Shown: positions 1 through 8,572, numbered from the stretch's first letter. The stretch: 64,000 bases of DNA from JAAFJT01 sp043744275 (GCA_043744275.1 JAYTUY010000077.1:27549-91548), one strand, 5' to 3'. Numbers and translations are program-made. Notes: generated from the letters alone by a model not told the origin.

Positions 1-1089
1 CTATTATCATTCCCTGTATTGGCTTCGGCATTTTTCTTAATGATGTTTGATAGAGGCTTAGGTACGAGTTTCTATTTGAGCGATATATTTGTCGGTGGCA
101 AAGCATTAGATCACGTAGGGGGTACGCCCGTTTTATATCAGCATTTATTTTGGTTTTTAGGTCACCCTGAGGTATATATTATTATTTTACCAGCTATGGG
201 TATCGCATCAGAAGTATTATCTGTTCATGCTCGCAAACCGATTTTCGGTTACCGTGCAATGGTTTATTCAATATTAGCCATCGGCTTTTTATCTTTTATA
301 GTTTGGGCACATCACATGTTTATGTCAGGTGTGAATCCATTTATTTCTAACTTTTTCGTCGTATTTACTTTGATTATTGCTGTTCCTTCGGCAGTCAAAG
401 TATTTAACTGGATTGCTACGCTTTATGGGGGTAATGTTCGATTTACGTCGGCGATGTTATTTGCTATCGGTTTCGTTTCAATGTTTATTTCAGGTGGTTT
501 GACGGGTATTTTCTTAGGCAATTCCGCTATTGATATTCCGATGCACGATACTTATTTTATCGTAGCTCACTTTCACATTGTGATGGGTATTGCAGCATTT
601 TTCGGCATGTTTGCTGGGATTTATAACTGGTTTCCTAAAATGTACGGTCGTTTTATGAACGAAACTTTGGGTAAAATTCACTTTTGGGGAACTATGATTG
701 GCGCTTATGCTATCTTCTGGCCCATGCACTATATGGGTTTAGCAGGTGTACCGCGTCGTTATTATAGCTTCGATACATTTGATGCTTTCAAAGATTTTGG
801 TGATACTAATAAATTTATTACAACAGCAGCTATTATAGTATTTGCACTTCAAGTGCTTTTCGTTGTCAATTTCTTTTACAGCATTTGGAAAGGTAAAAAA
901 GTAACATCTAAAAACCCTTGGCAATCAAACGGTCTTGAATGGACAACTGAAGTTCAACCAGGTCACGGCAATTGGGGCGATAAATTACCTGTTGTACACC
1001 GTTGGGCTTATGATTATGGTAAAGATGGAGTTGAATATATTCCACAAATCGAACCGATGAAACCAGGTGAATCGGCTGGCGACCATTAA
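1..1089 (+). CDS. Cytochrome c oxidase subunit I, C-terminal part (gene runs off the window start)
   Basis: Catalytic subunit of a heme-copper terminal oxidase in the inner membrane, reducing O2 to water and pumping protons. The frame is open from base 1, so the start lies outside the window. The HPEVY motif (bases about 163-177) holds the His-Tyr pair of the CuB site. The paired histidines of WAHHMF are further CuB ligands, and HDTYFIVAHFH carries the two heme ligands. The soluble tail after the last membrane helix (HRWAYDYGKDGVEYIPQ) is usual for this subunit. It heads the chain of oxidase genes that follows on the same strand. Motif copy 1116 lies 27 bases after the stop. Identity is certain; only the exact oxidase subtype (probably caa3-like) is inferred. 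Confidence 0.96.
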   Translation, partial: LLSFPVLASAFFLMMFDRGLGTSFYLSDIFVGGKALDHVGGTPVLYQHLFWFLGHPEVYIIILPAMGIASEVLSVHARKPIFGYRAMVYSILAIGFLSFIVWAHHMFMSGVNPFISNFFVVFTLIIAVPSAVKVFNWIATLYGGNVRFTSAMLFAIGFVSMFISGGLTGIFLGNSAIDIPMHDTYFIVAHFHIVMGIAAFFGMFAGIYNWFPKMYGRFMNETLGKIHFWGTMIGAYAIFWPMHYMGLAGVPRRYYSFDTFDAFKDFGDTNKFITTAAIIVFALQVLFVVNFFYSIWKGKKVTSKNPWQSNGLEWTTEVQPGHGNWGDKLPVVHRWAYDYGKDGVEYIPQIEPMKPGESAGDH

Positions 1090-1167
1090 AATAATTTCAA
1101 AATACAAAGGGCATACCCCTCAGTATTTTGATGATTTTTTGATAATTTTTAATAAAAAATACTTCAC

Positions 1168-2070
1168 GTGTCTTTAATAAATACGGCTAAATCAAGCATT
1201 TTATATACAGTTGTTGAGAAAATAAAAGACTATGGCATTTTAATGAAATTCAAATTATCATTAACTGTCGTTTTTTCAGCTGTTATGGCGTATATGATTG
1301 CTTTGGATGGTAAGATAGTTTTGACTGATATTTTAGTTCTTTTTCTGGGTGGGCTTTTTACATCAGGTGCAGCAAGCGGCTTGAATCAAGTGCTTGAAAA
1401 AGACTTTGATATTATGATGAAACGCACAGAAAATCGACCGATTCCTGCTGGTAGAATGTCCGTTTCAGAAGGCATTTTTATCTCTGGTTTGATGAGTTTA
1501 TTAGGCGTTTCTCTATTAGCCTCTTTCAATCCGTTGTCAGCTTTTTTAGGTATGATTTCTCTTATTTCATATGCTTTTGTTTATACGCCTATGAAAAGAA
1601 TATCGAATTGGTCGGTGACAGTAGGGGCATTTCCAGGGGCATTGCCGATGATAATTGGATGTACAGCGGCTCAAGGTGGTCAATTAACAAGCTTGGCTAT
1701 GACACTTTTCGCCTTGCAATTTATATGGCAATTCCCACATTTTTATGCGATTGCCTGGTTGGCTGATGAAGATTATAAAAAGGCAGGTTTTAAATTATTG
1801 CCTACAAAAGATGGTGTAAAAGATAATAATACTGGTAAATATTCTTTAATCTTTACATTATTATTAATTCCTGTCAGTTGGATACCATATTACATGGGTG
1901 TCACGGGTTTAATATCTGCTATTTATCTGACAGTTTTGGCTTTTATTTTTGCTTACTTTGCCATCCGTTTTTATCAAAAAAATGATAGAAAAACGGCTTT
2001 AACTCAAATGCTTTACGCCATTTCATATTTGCCTTTGGCTTTAATAGGTTTGTTTTTTGACAAAATTTAA
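1168..2070 (+). CDS. ctaB: Protoheme IX farnesyltransferase (heme O synthase)
   Basis: Membrane prenyltransferase of the UbiA superfamily that attaches a farnesyl group to heme b, giving heme O for the oxidase encoded around it. The first aspartate-rich motif is at residues 73-91, with D79, D81 and the KRTENRP signature. The second is DEDYKKAGFKLLP near residues 190-200. There are about eight to nine hydrophobic segments, and 300 residues is the normal length. The start is GTG at 1168; an ATG at 1243 would cut away the amphipathic N-terminus but leave all the helices. Location between subunits I and III is standard for Bacteroidota oxidase operons. Confidence 0.95.
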   Translation: MSLINTAKSSILYTVVEKIKDYGILMKFKLSLTVVFSAVMAYMIALDGKIVLTDILVLFLGGLFTSGAASGLNQVLEKDFDIMMKRTENRPIPAGRMSVSEGIFISGLMSLLGVSLLASFNPLSAFLGMISLISYAFVYTPMKRISNWSVTVGAFPGALPMIIGCTAAQGGQLTSLAMTLFALQFIWQFPHFYAIAWLADEDYKKAGFKLLPTKDGVKDNNTGKYSLIFTLLLIPVSWIPYYMGVTGLISAIYLTVLAFIFAYFAIRFYQKNDRKTALTQMLYAISYLPLALIGLFFDKI

Positions 2071-2176
2071 TGAAATGGTTTTTTTAAATAATTGAGGTTT
2101 TAACGGTCCAAAATCTCATATCTATTTTCTAATATCTAATCATTTTACTGAGGGGGTATCTTTTTAATACAATAAC

Positions 2177-2749
2177 ATGGAAACAACAATAATCAACAGA
2201 AGGAATAAAATTCACCCGTGGAAATTCGCTTTATGGCTTGGATGCGGGAGTATTACGATGATGTTTGCTGCTTGGACAAGTGCTTATGTTGTGCGGCAAG
2301 CTGCAGGAAATTGGTTAGAATTTAGATTGCCTGATATATTTTTTTACAATACAATCGTCATCGTTTTAAGCAGTGTGGCTTTACAAGGTTCTTATATAGC
2401 TTTTAAAAGAGAAAAAGAATTTTTATATAAATTCTTACTCATTTTAGCGACTCTTTTAGGTTTTGCTTTTGTGAGTTTGCAATATGTGGGTTGGACTGAG
2501 TTGAAAAGTATAGGTATTGAATTAACAACCAATCCTTCGGGCAGTTTTATATATGTCTTAACCGCTTTTCATGTTATTCACGTTTTAGCAGGAATAGGTG
2601 TTTTGACAGTGGCTTTGGTTCATGCTTTTGCATTAAAATTCAAGCCAACGGCTAAAAGAAAATTGCGATTTGAATTGAGCCTTACATATTGGCATTTTGT
2701 AGATTTTTTATGGGTTTATCTATTGGTGTTTTTTGTTTTACAAAGTTAA
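2177..2749 (+). CDS. Cytochrome c oxidase subunit III family protein (short form)
   Basis: A 190-residue heme-copper oxidase subunit III with five hydrophobic segments. The conserved C-terminal pair of helices is visible: HVIHVLAGIG (about residues 133-142) and the YWHFVDFLWVYLL signature (about 171-183). Subunit III stabilises subunit I and shapes the proton-uptake and lipid environment. Bacteroidota oxidase operons commonly encode two unequal subunit III proteins in tandem; this is the shorter one. Motif copy 2148 sits 29 bases upstream of the ATG, between it and the heme O synthase gene. Confidence 0.92.
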   Translation: METTIINRRNKIHPWKFALWLGCGSITMMFAAWTSAYVVRQAAGNWLEFRLPDIFFYNTIVIVLSSVALQGSYIAFKREKEFLYKFLLILATLLGFAFVSLQYVGWTELKSIGIELTTNPSGSFIYVLTAFHVIHVLAGIGVLTVALVHAFALKFKPTAKRKLRFELSLTYWHFVDFLWVYLLVFFVLQS

Positions 2750-2806
2750 AATCCTTTTTATTGTTAAATTATACTTTAAACAGAGTTATAAAATAATTAA
2801 ACTATA

Positions 2807-3715
2807 ATGGCTTCAGAATTGACAGTAGAAAAAGACCTACATCACGGCGAAGAAGAATCAAACAATGAACTCTGGCAGGGTGGTGTCGAACCATTCAAAG
2901 CCAGCTACGGTAAGCTGATGATGTGGTACTTCTTGCTTTCGGATGCATTTACATTCGCCGGTTTTTTGATTGCATACGGAACTTTGCGGTTTAGTATGCC
3001 GACTTGGCCCGTGCCTGATTTTGTATTTCAAACGATACCTTTTTATTCAGGTCATGCACCGCTCATTTTCGTTACTTTCATGACTTTCGTCTTGATTGTC
3101 AGCTCCGTTACGATGGTTCGGGGCGTACAAGAAGGACATCGCGGCAACAAACGCGGTGTTGTCTTTTGGATGTTTTTAACAATTTTAGGAGGAGCTACTT
3201 TCTTAGGCTGTCAGGCTTGGGAATGGACAACTTTGATTCAAGGCGAAAACGTTTCGGTCACACGCAATCCTTTTGGTCGCCATGAAATGGATGGTACTTA
3301 TACAATGACAGAACATGGTGAGCCTTACAAAGCAGGTGAACAAGCTGAAACCTTCAAAAAAGGTCAAGGATTTATTATGCACGCTGAAACTGATCATGCT
3401 ACTGGTGAAAAAGTATATAATAAAGAAGGTGTTCTTCAATTTGTAGAACGTAAGTTTGTAACCGCTGATGGTCAAAAAGGTCAGTTAGAATTTGGACCGA
3501 CTGCTTTTGGTGCTTTGTTTTTCTTTATCACGGGTTTCCACGGTTTCCACGTATTTTCAGGCGTTGTGTTTTTATTAATTATAATGGTGAATGCTGCCAG
3601 CGGATTATACACTCGTAGAAGTAATCACTACGAAATGGTTGAAAAAATTGGACTTTATTGGCATTTTGTAGATTTGGTTTGGGTATTTGTATTCTTAGTA
3701 TTCTATCTACTTTAA
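2807..3715 (+). CDS. Cytochrome c oxidase subunit III (long form)
   Basis: Second subunit III protein, 302 residues. The N-terminus is soluble and acidic and is followed by membrane helices. GFHGFHVFSGV and the terminal YWHFVDLVWVFVFLVFYLL segment mark the family. Between helices, at roughly residues 150-225, there is a hydrophilic insertion rich in G, E and K (FGRHEMDGTYTMTEHG and onward). The shorter paralogue lacks it; it probably forms a loop outside the membrane. The gene follows its shorter relative by 57 bases and belongs to the same operon. Confidence 0.93.
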   Translation: MASELTVEKDLHHGEEESNNELWQGGVEPFKASYGKLMMWYFLLSDAFTFAGFLIAYGTLRFSMPTWPVPDFVFQTIPFYSGHAPLIFVTFMTFVLIVSSVTMVRGVQEGHRGNKRGVVFWMFLTILGGATFLGCQAWEWTTLIQGENVSVTRNPFGRHEMDGTYTMTEHGEPYKAGEQAETFKKGQGFIMHAETDHATGEKVYNKEGVLQFVERKFVTADGQKGQLEFGPTAFGALFFFITGFHGFHVFSGVVFLLIIMVNAASGLYTRRSNHYEMVEKIGLYWHFVDLVWVFVFLVFYLL

Positions 3716-3824
3716 GATTATTCAATCCAACTTTTAAAATGACCCCCTTGCCAAAGGCATCCCCTTGGGGCAGTATTTGAGGCTATTTTATGAAAAATAT
3801 TATTCAATATAAAATATTATTAAA

Positions 3825-4238
3825 ATGCAGAGCTACGAAGAAGGCATAGCAGTTGTAAAAAAAGGTTTAATCTTATTAGGAGCCATTACTTTAGTTGAAG
3901 TCGGTATTGCACTCTTAGGAAATGGTCATATCATTGAAGGTTTTCACATGCCCAAATGGTTAATGTACCCAGTTATGATTGGCTTTAGTCTTTATAAAGC
4001 CTATTTTATTGTTTATTTCTTTATGCACATGGCTCATGAAGTCAAAGGTTTAGCAATGAGCGTTTTGATGCCTTGCCTACTATTGGTTTGGGCAGTTATT
4101 GCCTTTTTCAATGAAGGCGGTTCATGGCATGAAAGGCGTGATCAAATCAAAAGAAAAAATGAATTACCTGCCAAACCGACCACCAAGCCGATAGGTATGT
4201 ATGAAATAAAACAGTTAGAATCGAGTCAGACTAACTGA
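3825..4238 (+). CDS. Cytochrome c oxidase subunit IV-like membrane protein
   Basis: A 137-residue protein with three hydrophobic segments. The family pattern is clear in the middle: PKWLMYPVMIGFSLYKAYFIVYFFMHMAHE, with the FFMHM stretch typical of prokaryotic cytochrome oxidase subunit IV (COX4_pro). The C-terminal 30 residues are charged and would lie in the cytoplasm. It is an accessory, non-catalytic oxidase subunit. The gene closes the structural part of the operon and is followed by a rho-independent terminator-like hairpin. The 109-base gap before it holds a C-rich hairpin that interrupts a motif copy (see findings). Confidence 0.9.
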   Translation: MQSYEEGIAVVKKGLILLGAITLVEVGIALLGNGHIIEGFHMPKWLMYPVMIGFSLYKAYFIVYFFMHMAHEVKGLAMSVLMPCLLLVWAVIAFFNEGGSWHERRDQIKRKNELPAKPTTKPIGMYEIKQLESSQTN

Positions 4239-4248
4239 TAAAAATACA

Positions 4249-4277
4249 GGGCGGAGCAGTTAGTTCCGCCTTTTTTT
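4249..4277 (+). terminator. Rho-independent terminator after oxidase subunit IV
   Basis: GGCGGA (4250-4255) pairs with TCCGCC (4265-4270) around a 9-base loop and is followed by seven T. It lies 12 bases after the stop codon, so it probably ends or attenuates transcription of the oxidase structural genes before the assembly genes. Confidence 0.75.
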
Positions 4278-4378
4278 ATGACAACTTTCTCTCAATGAGG
4301 TTGTTTTATTTGTAAAAATTTTCTACCGATGTTTAGCTCTTTTGGAGCAACAACCTCAGTGGTAACAAAAATTTCACT

Positions 4379-5005
4379 ATGAATCAAGAGCCTCTCCGCA
4401 ATAAAAAAATACGCTCGCTTCAAATTGCTTTAGTCGTCGGCTTAATCGTCGCCTTCCCCATTATTTCAGTTATTATTAATTTCAAAGGGGCTGAAAACGG
4501 TCGAGAGTTTTATAAAGGCATTAAAAATAATTTGGGACAACTACCGACTTTCTCTTCAATCGGTTGGAACAATGATACTTTGACATCTGATAATCTGAGG
4601 GGTAAAGTTCTAATAGTGTCATTTGCTTCCGATTCAAGTAGAGAGGAAGTGATGAATACCCTAAAGCCGATTGTCAAAACAGAGCAATTGAGAGAAGAAA
4701 TAGACAATTTGAACTATTTGACTTTCGATTTGACCAACGATTCTATTTTCAATAAAAATTATCTACAAAATTTGAATACCCGCGACCGTGAAATGTGGCA
4801 TATACTGAGGGGGGGGGATGAATTGTCCGCTCAAATGAAATTGCCAAGCAAATATATAGTCTCGCTTATAGATACTGCTGGTGTGATTCGCCGATTTTAT
4901 GATGTGAGAAACGCCACAGATAAAAAATTACTGGTTGAGCATATTTCAATTATGCCGATTAGAAAAAAAGTGAATGTGGAAAAGAAAGATCAAAAAAGCC
5001 TTTAA
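4379..5005 (+). CDS. Membrane-anchored SCO/thioredoxin-like protein lacking the CxxxC copper site
   Basis: A 208-residue protein with one N-terminal membrane anchor (about residues 16-35) followed by a periplasmic thioredoxin-fold-like domain. The order LPTFSS, then LRGKVLIVSFASDSS, then SKYIVSLIDTAGVIRRFYD resembles SCO1/SenC proteins. The segment where SCO proteins carry the copper-binding CxxxC reads FASDSS, and the whole protein has no cysteine. Position after subunit IV is where Bacteroidota oxidase operons encode SCO. I therefore call it a SCO-family protein that has lost its metal site; a structural or chaperone role is possible. Motif copy 4805 encodes LRGG here, with a run of nine G. 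Confidence 0.65.
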   Translation: MNQEPLRNKKIRSLQIALVVGLIVAFPIISVIINFKGAENGREFYKGIKNNLGQLPTFSSIGWNNDTLTSDNLRGKVLIVSFASDSSREEVMNTLKPIVKTEQLREEIDNLNYLTFDLTNDSIFNKNYLQNLNTRDREMWHILRGGDELSAQMKLPSKYIVSLIDTAGVIRRFYDVRNATDKKLLVEHISIMPIRKKVNVEKKDQKSL

Positions 5006-5033
5006 ATAAATGATGAATGATAAATGTTGAATT

Positions 5034-5573
5034 ATGAATATTGAGAATACACTTTTAGCAGATAAATTAAATAAAATTGCGGTAGTTGTATCTATAGCAG
5101 TAGTTGGATTGGTAGCAGTTATGCGGAAAATACCGCGCGTGGATTTAGGCATTGATTTCTCATTTTTACCCGCTATTTATTCGGCTACAAATGCCCTCGC
5201 AGCTGTGTGTCTGTTGTTTGGTTTATATTATATTCGTCAAAAAAGAGTGGCTGAGCATAAACGGATGGTGACTTCGGCATTGATTCTTTCATTTTTATTT
5301 TTGTTGATGTACGTTGTTTATCATATCACAACGCCTGAAATTAAATATTGTGGAGAAGGGGCTATGCGTATATTTTATTTTACTTTGTTGATAACACATG
5401 TCGTTTTAGCGGCTGTCAGTTTTCCATTTATTCTATTTACTTATATCCGAGGATTTACATCGCAAGTGGAAAAGCATAAAAAAATGGCTCGTTGGGTTTA
5501 TTGGGTGTGGTTGTATGTGGCTATTACGGGACCGGTTGTTTACCTCATGCTTAGACCTTGTATAAATAATTGA
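5034..5573 (+). CDS. DUF420 (CtaM/YozB-like) membrane protein
   Basis: A 179-residue protein with five hydrophobic segments. Family hallmarks are NALAAVCLLFGLYYIRQKRVAEHKRMV (about residues 55-80), the YHITTPEIKY loop and a histidine-containing helix LLITHVVLAAVSFPFIL, then EKHKKMARWVYWVWLYVAITGPVVY. DUF420 proteins such as staphylococcal CtaM are needed for heme-copper oxidase assembly, which fits its position 28 bases after the SCO-like gene. Function here is taken from the family and context. Confidence 0.88.
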   Translation: MNIENTLLADKLNKIAVVVSIAVVGLVAVMRKIPRVDLGIDFSFLPAIYSATNALAAVCLLFGLYYIRQKRVAEHKRMVTSALILSFLFLLMYVVYHITTPEIKYCGEGAMRIFYFTLLITHVVLAAVSFPFILFTYIRGFTSQVEKHKKMARWVYWVWLYVAITGPVVYLMLRPCINN

Positions 5574-5628
5574 TAAAACGTTGATTGCCAAGCATTTTTA
5601 TATTAATTTTGCATAAAATTTAAATAAA

Positions 5629-5910
5629 ATGACATCAAAAATAGCATTTTTACTGAGGGGTATTGTATTAATAATTGTCCTTAGTTTTACAAATATTTCA
5701 ACGGCTGAGGCTCAATGTCCTATGTGCCGTATGACTTTAGAAAGTAATATGAGAAGTGGTGGTTCGCAAGGCAGTGGTATGAATGCTGGTATCATGTACT
5801 TGCTTTTCACACCTTATATCATGGTGGGCGGCATTGCTTACGTTTGGTATCGCAATAGGAAACGGAAAGATGATTTTGAATTAGAAGGAGAACTTGAGGT
5901 GATTGCTTAA
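5629..5910 (+). CDS. Small membrane protein with N-terminal CPMC motif
   Basis: A 93-residue protein with a signal-peptide-like first segment (to about residue 28, ending TAEAQ), a CPMCR pair of cysteines immediately after, a G/S-rich linker, one membrane helix (about 55-75) and an acidic tail. A similar small protein often ends Bacteroidota oxidase operons; its function is not known. The CxxC exposed in the periplasm would allow redox or metal handling for oxidase assembly, but this is inference. The start codon gives the signal peptide directly. Motif copy 5653 encodes LLRGI inside the signal peptide, which shows that even the secretion signal tolerates it. Confidence 0.75.
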   Translation: MTSKIAFLLRGIVLIIVLSFTNISTAEAQCPMCRMTLESNMRSGGSQGSGMNAGIMYLLFTPYIMVGGIAYVWYRNRKRKDDFELEGELEVIA

Positions 5911-5929
5911 AATTAAAATTCCATAAAAT

Positions 5930-5966
5930 AAAAAATCCGTCACGTTGAAGCGCGACGGATTTTTTT
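5930..5966. terminator. Bidirectional terminator between convergent genes
   Basis: A-rich tract plus TCCGTC (to 5941) pairs with GACGGA (from 5954) followed by a T run, with A and T tracts on both sides. It lies between the plus-strand CPMC protein gene and the minus-strand gene ending at 6000, so it can stop transcription from either side. Confidence 0.85.
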
Positions 5967-5999
5967 ATATCAATACAAAATGTTTTATAGTTCATTAAA

Positions 6000-6353
6000 T
6001 CAAAGCACGCCAAAATATTTTAATATCCAAATGACTAAACAGACTCCTGCTGCTGTCCAAGCTATTCCTGCAAGTAAACCTCCGAAGAAAATACTTAAAA
6101 TAACGCTTGCAATGCCAAACCCTAAAGCAAACCAAAGCCATTTTTTAATAGGGTCACTCAAATCAACGCCACTGGCTTTTTTAAGTTTTTTACTGAATTT
6201 TTGATACTTTTTGTTTTTTTGTAATTCCTCATTTTTTTGCTTTTGCATTTCTATCACAGCAGCATTATTAGTGGGTTCAATCATGGCTTGGGCAGGCTGT
6301 AAGGAGAAAAACATGCCCATAAAACAAAATAGGGTAAATTTAATTAGTCTCAT
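6000..6353 (-). CDS. Small secreted/membrane protein of unknown function
   Basis: I choose the start at 6353, which gives 117 residues beginning MRLIKFTLFCFMGMFF, a convincing signal peptide ending near LQPAQA. An upstream in-frame ATG at 6389 would bury that signal. After a lysine/glutamine-rich stretch (about residues 35-60) come two hydrophobic segments (about 70-90 and 95-112) with a GFG and GG pattern. I do not recognise a specific family, although small Bacteroidota membrane proteins of this plan are common. It stands alone on the minus strand, facing the oxidase operon. Confidence 0.7.
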   Translation of the reverse strand: MRLIKFTLFCFMGMFFSLQPAQAMIEPTNNAAVIEMQKQKNEELQKNKKYQKFSKKLKKASGVDLSDPIKKWLWFALGFGIASVILSIFFGGLLAGIAWTAAGVCLVIWILKYFGVL

Positions 6354-6457
6354 AATTACATAATTTAGATTAGAAAATTTGGTTGACATCGCTAATATAG
6401 AGGTATTTTATTTTAATAAAAGAATATGCGTAATTCATTTTTACAGTTAACTAAAAT

Positions 6458-6847
6458 TTAACTTTTGTAAACTCCCCAAGCAAGCGAAATCCATCCAAAT
6501 AAGAAGAATAAGCCGCCCAATGGTGTTATAATTCCGAACCAGTTGACCCCCTCAGTATTCAGCACTTTCGCCAGTGTCAGAATATACAGTGAACCTGAAA
6601 AGAGGATAATTCCTAAAAGGAACGACCAGTTGACTCTCTTAATCCATTGATTATCAATGAATTGTGAAATCAATGAGGCTAAGCCAATCGCTAAGGCATG
6701 ATAAAATTGGTATTGTGCACCCGTTTTAAAAGTATCCACATATTGCGGTTCTACCAGTTTTTTCAAGCCATGTGCACCAAACCCTCCTGCGGCAACTGCC
6801 AAGCCTGCTAATAATGAAGCTGTTATAAGCCAATTTTTATTTTTCAT
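6458..6847 (-). CDS. DUF423 family membrane protein
   Basis: A 129-residue protein with four membrane helices. It carries the DUF423 (YwdK/YgdD-like) signature: the first helix is followed by GGFGAHGLKK, then a TGAQYQFYHALAIG segment, a GSLYIL helix, and ITPLGGLFFLFGWISLAWG near the C-terminus. The biochemical role of the family is unknown. Motif copy 6548 encodes NTEGVNW between the third and fourth helices. The gene starts directly at the edge of a heptamer repeat block at 6848-7080. Confidence 0.9.
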   Translation of the reverse strand: MKNKNWLITASLLAGLAVAAGGFGAHGLKKLVEPQYVDTFKTGAQYQFYHALAIGLASLISQFIDNQWIKRVNWSFLLGIILFSGSLYILTLAKVLNTEGVNWFGIITPLGGLFFLFGWISLAWGVYKS

Positions 6848-7080
6848 TTAATCGTTATTCGTTATTCGTTATTCGTTATTCGTTATTCGTTATTCGTTAT
6901 TCGTTATTCGTTATTATCGTTATTATCGTTATTCGTTATTATCGTTATCCATTATTATCGTTATTCGTTATTATCGTTATTATCGTTATTCGTTATTATC
7001 GTTATTATCGTTATTATCGTTATTATCGTTATTCGTTAATCGTATGCGTTAGCCGAATAACGAATAACGAATAACGAATA
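6848..7080. repeat. Heptamer array TCGTTAT with inverted closing units
   Basis: About 200 bases of TCGTTAT units, mixed with shortened TTATCGTTA-type units. Near 7050 the sequence switches to the reverse complement (CGAATAA repeated about four times up to 7080). The whole block fills the gap between the DUF423 gene and ung and can fold back on itself. No coding potential is seen. Confidence 0.85.
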
Positions 7081-7081
7081 A

Positions 7082-7759
7082 CTATTTTATACTCCAATCA
7101 ATAGTCGATTGCCCATTTTGTTGTAAATAATGATTGGCTTTTGAAAAATGTTTACTGCCAAAAAATGCACCGCCTGCTAAGGGCGAAGGGTGAGCAGCTT
7201 CTAAGACTAAATGCTTCGAAGTGTCAATTAGTGTTGCTTTTTTCCTTGCAAAATTGCCCCAAAGCATGAAAACTATGCCTTCTCGTTCGTCTGAAAGTTT
7301 TTTTATGACGGCATCAGTAAAAAGTTGCCATCCTGTATTTTGATGCGAAGATGCCTTGCCCACGTTTTCAACCGTCAACATGGCATTGAGTAGAAAAACG
7401 CCTTGTTGTGCCCAGTTGGTCAAATCGCCATGCGTGGGAATGGGCAATCCTATATCTGCTTTGATTTCTTTATAAATATTTTGTAATGAGGGCGGAATCC
7501 GAACGCCTTTGGGAACTGAAAACGATAAACCCATTGCCTCGCCTGGATTGTGGTAAGGGTCTTGCCCAAGTATCACGACTTTTACTTTATCAAAAGGCGT
7601 GTTTTCAAAAGCATTAAAAATCAAACTGCCTGGCGGGTAAATGACTTTACCTGCGGCTTTTTCATTTGTTAAAAAGGTAATTAATTTTTGAAAATAAGGT
7701 TGTTCAAACTCATCTTTCAAAACCTCTTTCCAACTGTCTTCTATTTTTACTTGGCTCAT
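7082..7759 (-). CDS. ung: Uracil-DNA glycosylase, family 1
   Basis: Base-excision-repair enzyme that removes uracil from DNA. The catalytic water-activating loop GQDPYH is at residues 65-70 (D67 catalytic). Further family blocks are GLSFSVPKG, PPSLQNIYKEI, GVFLLNAMLTVE and the Leu-loop segment AAHPSPLAGGAFFGSKHFSKAN, which holds the catalytic histidine. At 225 residues it has full family length. The usual HPSPLS reads HPSPLA here, a tolerated change. The stop abuts the heptamer array, and motif copy 7805 lies 46 bases upstream of the start. Confidence 0.97.
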   Translation of the reverse strand: MSQVKIEDSWKEVLKDEFEQPYFQKLITFLTNEKAAGKVIYPPGSLIFNAFENTPFDKVKVVILGQDPYHNPGEAMGLSFSVPKGVRIPPSLQNIYKEIKADIGLPIPTHGDLTNWAQQGVFLLNAMLTVENVGKASSHQNTGWQLFTDAVIKKLSDEREGIVFMLWGNFARKKATLIDTSKHLVLEAAHPSPLAGGAFFGSKHFSKANHYLQQNGQSTIDWSIK

Positions 7760-8012
7760 AATATGGATATTTTTGATTGTAAAAGTAAGTTTTATGCTTG
7801 AATACTGAGGGGGTGTAGGTATAAAAAATTTAATTTTTTTACGCTTTATCTTACTTAATAAACTGAATATCTCGTTATTATTTGGCTTTAATTTTTATAT
7901 GTTAAAATATTTTGACTTCTCAAAAACAATGTTAATTTTGTAAGACTCATGTAATAACAACCCTATTTTAGTAACTTAAAACATTAATTTTCATACAATG
8001 GTGAGCACATAA

Positions 8013-8110
8013 ATTCCGCATTCCGCATTCCGCATTCCGCATTCCGCATTCCGCATTCCGCATTCCGCATTCCGCATTCCGCATTCCGCATTCCGCGAAG
8101 CGGAACAGGA
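8013..8110. repeat. Twelve perfect copies of ATTCCGC ending in a hairpin
   Basis: ATTCCGC is repeated twelve times without error (8013-8096). The last unit then pairs with the following GCGGAA across a GAA loop. The 436-base gap between ung and the gene at 8196 holds this array, motif copy 7805 and otherwise AT-rich DNA with no gene I can support. Confidence 0.9.
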
Positions 8111-8195
8111 GGTTTTATAAGGATTGACGTTTTAGTATTAAATACCCGTAACTTTTAGAAAAACTCTATACAATAATCATTCAAAAGAAAACAAG

Positions 8196-8417
8196 ATGAA
8201 TCAAAACAAAGAAACAAAAGACACCAATATCACAAGAACCGAGATTGCTGGGTGGTATAACATTTCTGACCGTGGATTGCGCTACCGAATGAAGGAAGCG
8301 GCTATCTATATCAAAAACCGCATCTTGACTTTTGATGATATTAAAGCGATTTTAATCGCTCTCGGCGTTCCGCCAAATCTTCCTACTGAATTGTATAATC
8401 GCTTTTTTGGCAGTTAA
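8196..8417 (+). CDS. Small protein with possible DNA-binding fold, unknown function
   Basis: A 73-residue protein with no signal peptide. The segment TRTEIAGWYNISDRGLRYRMKEAAI (about residues 14-38) looks like a MerR/excisionase-type helix-turn-helix, where an ISDRGLRYRM recognition helix follows a turn. The next part, LTFDDIKAILIALGVPP, is a helix ending in a proline turn. I see this as a small DNA-binding protein, possibly an orphan regulator, from motif shape only. The ATG follows an A-rich leader (AAAGAAAACAAG) serving as a Bacteroidota-type weak ribosome site. Confidence 0.5.
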   Translation: MNQNKETKDTNITRTEIAGWYNISDRGLRYRMKEAAIYIKNRILTFDDIKAILIALGVPPNLPTELYNRFFGS

Positions 8418-8572
8418 TGACAGTTACTGCCGATGGCTACCGTTGATTGCCAATTAATGACAGTTATTTCAGTTGCATGATTAAAAAAGTGTATTTAACT
8501 TTGTTTCAAGTTAATGTTGCAACAGACGCTTGATTCAAAATTTTATTTCTTTAAACTTTAAACTTTTTTAAA

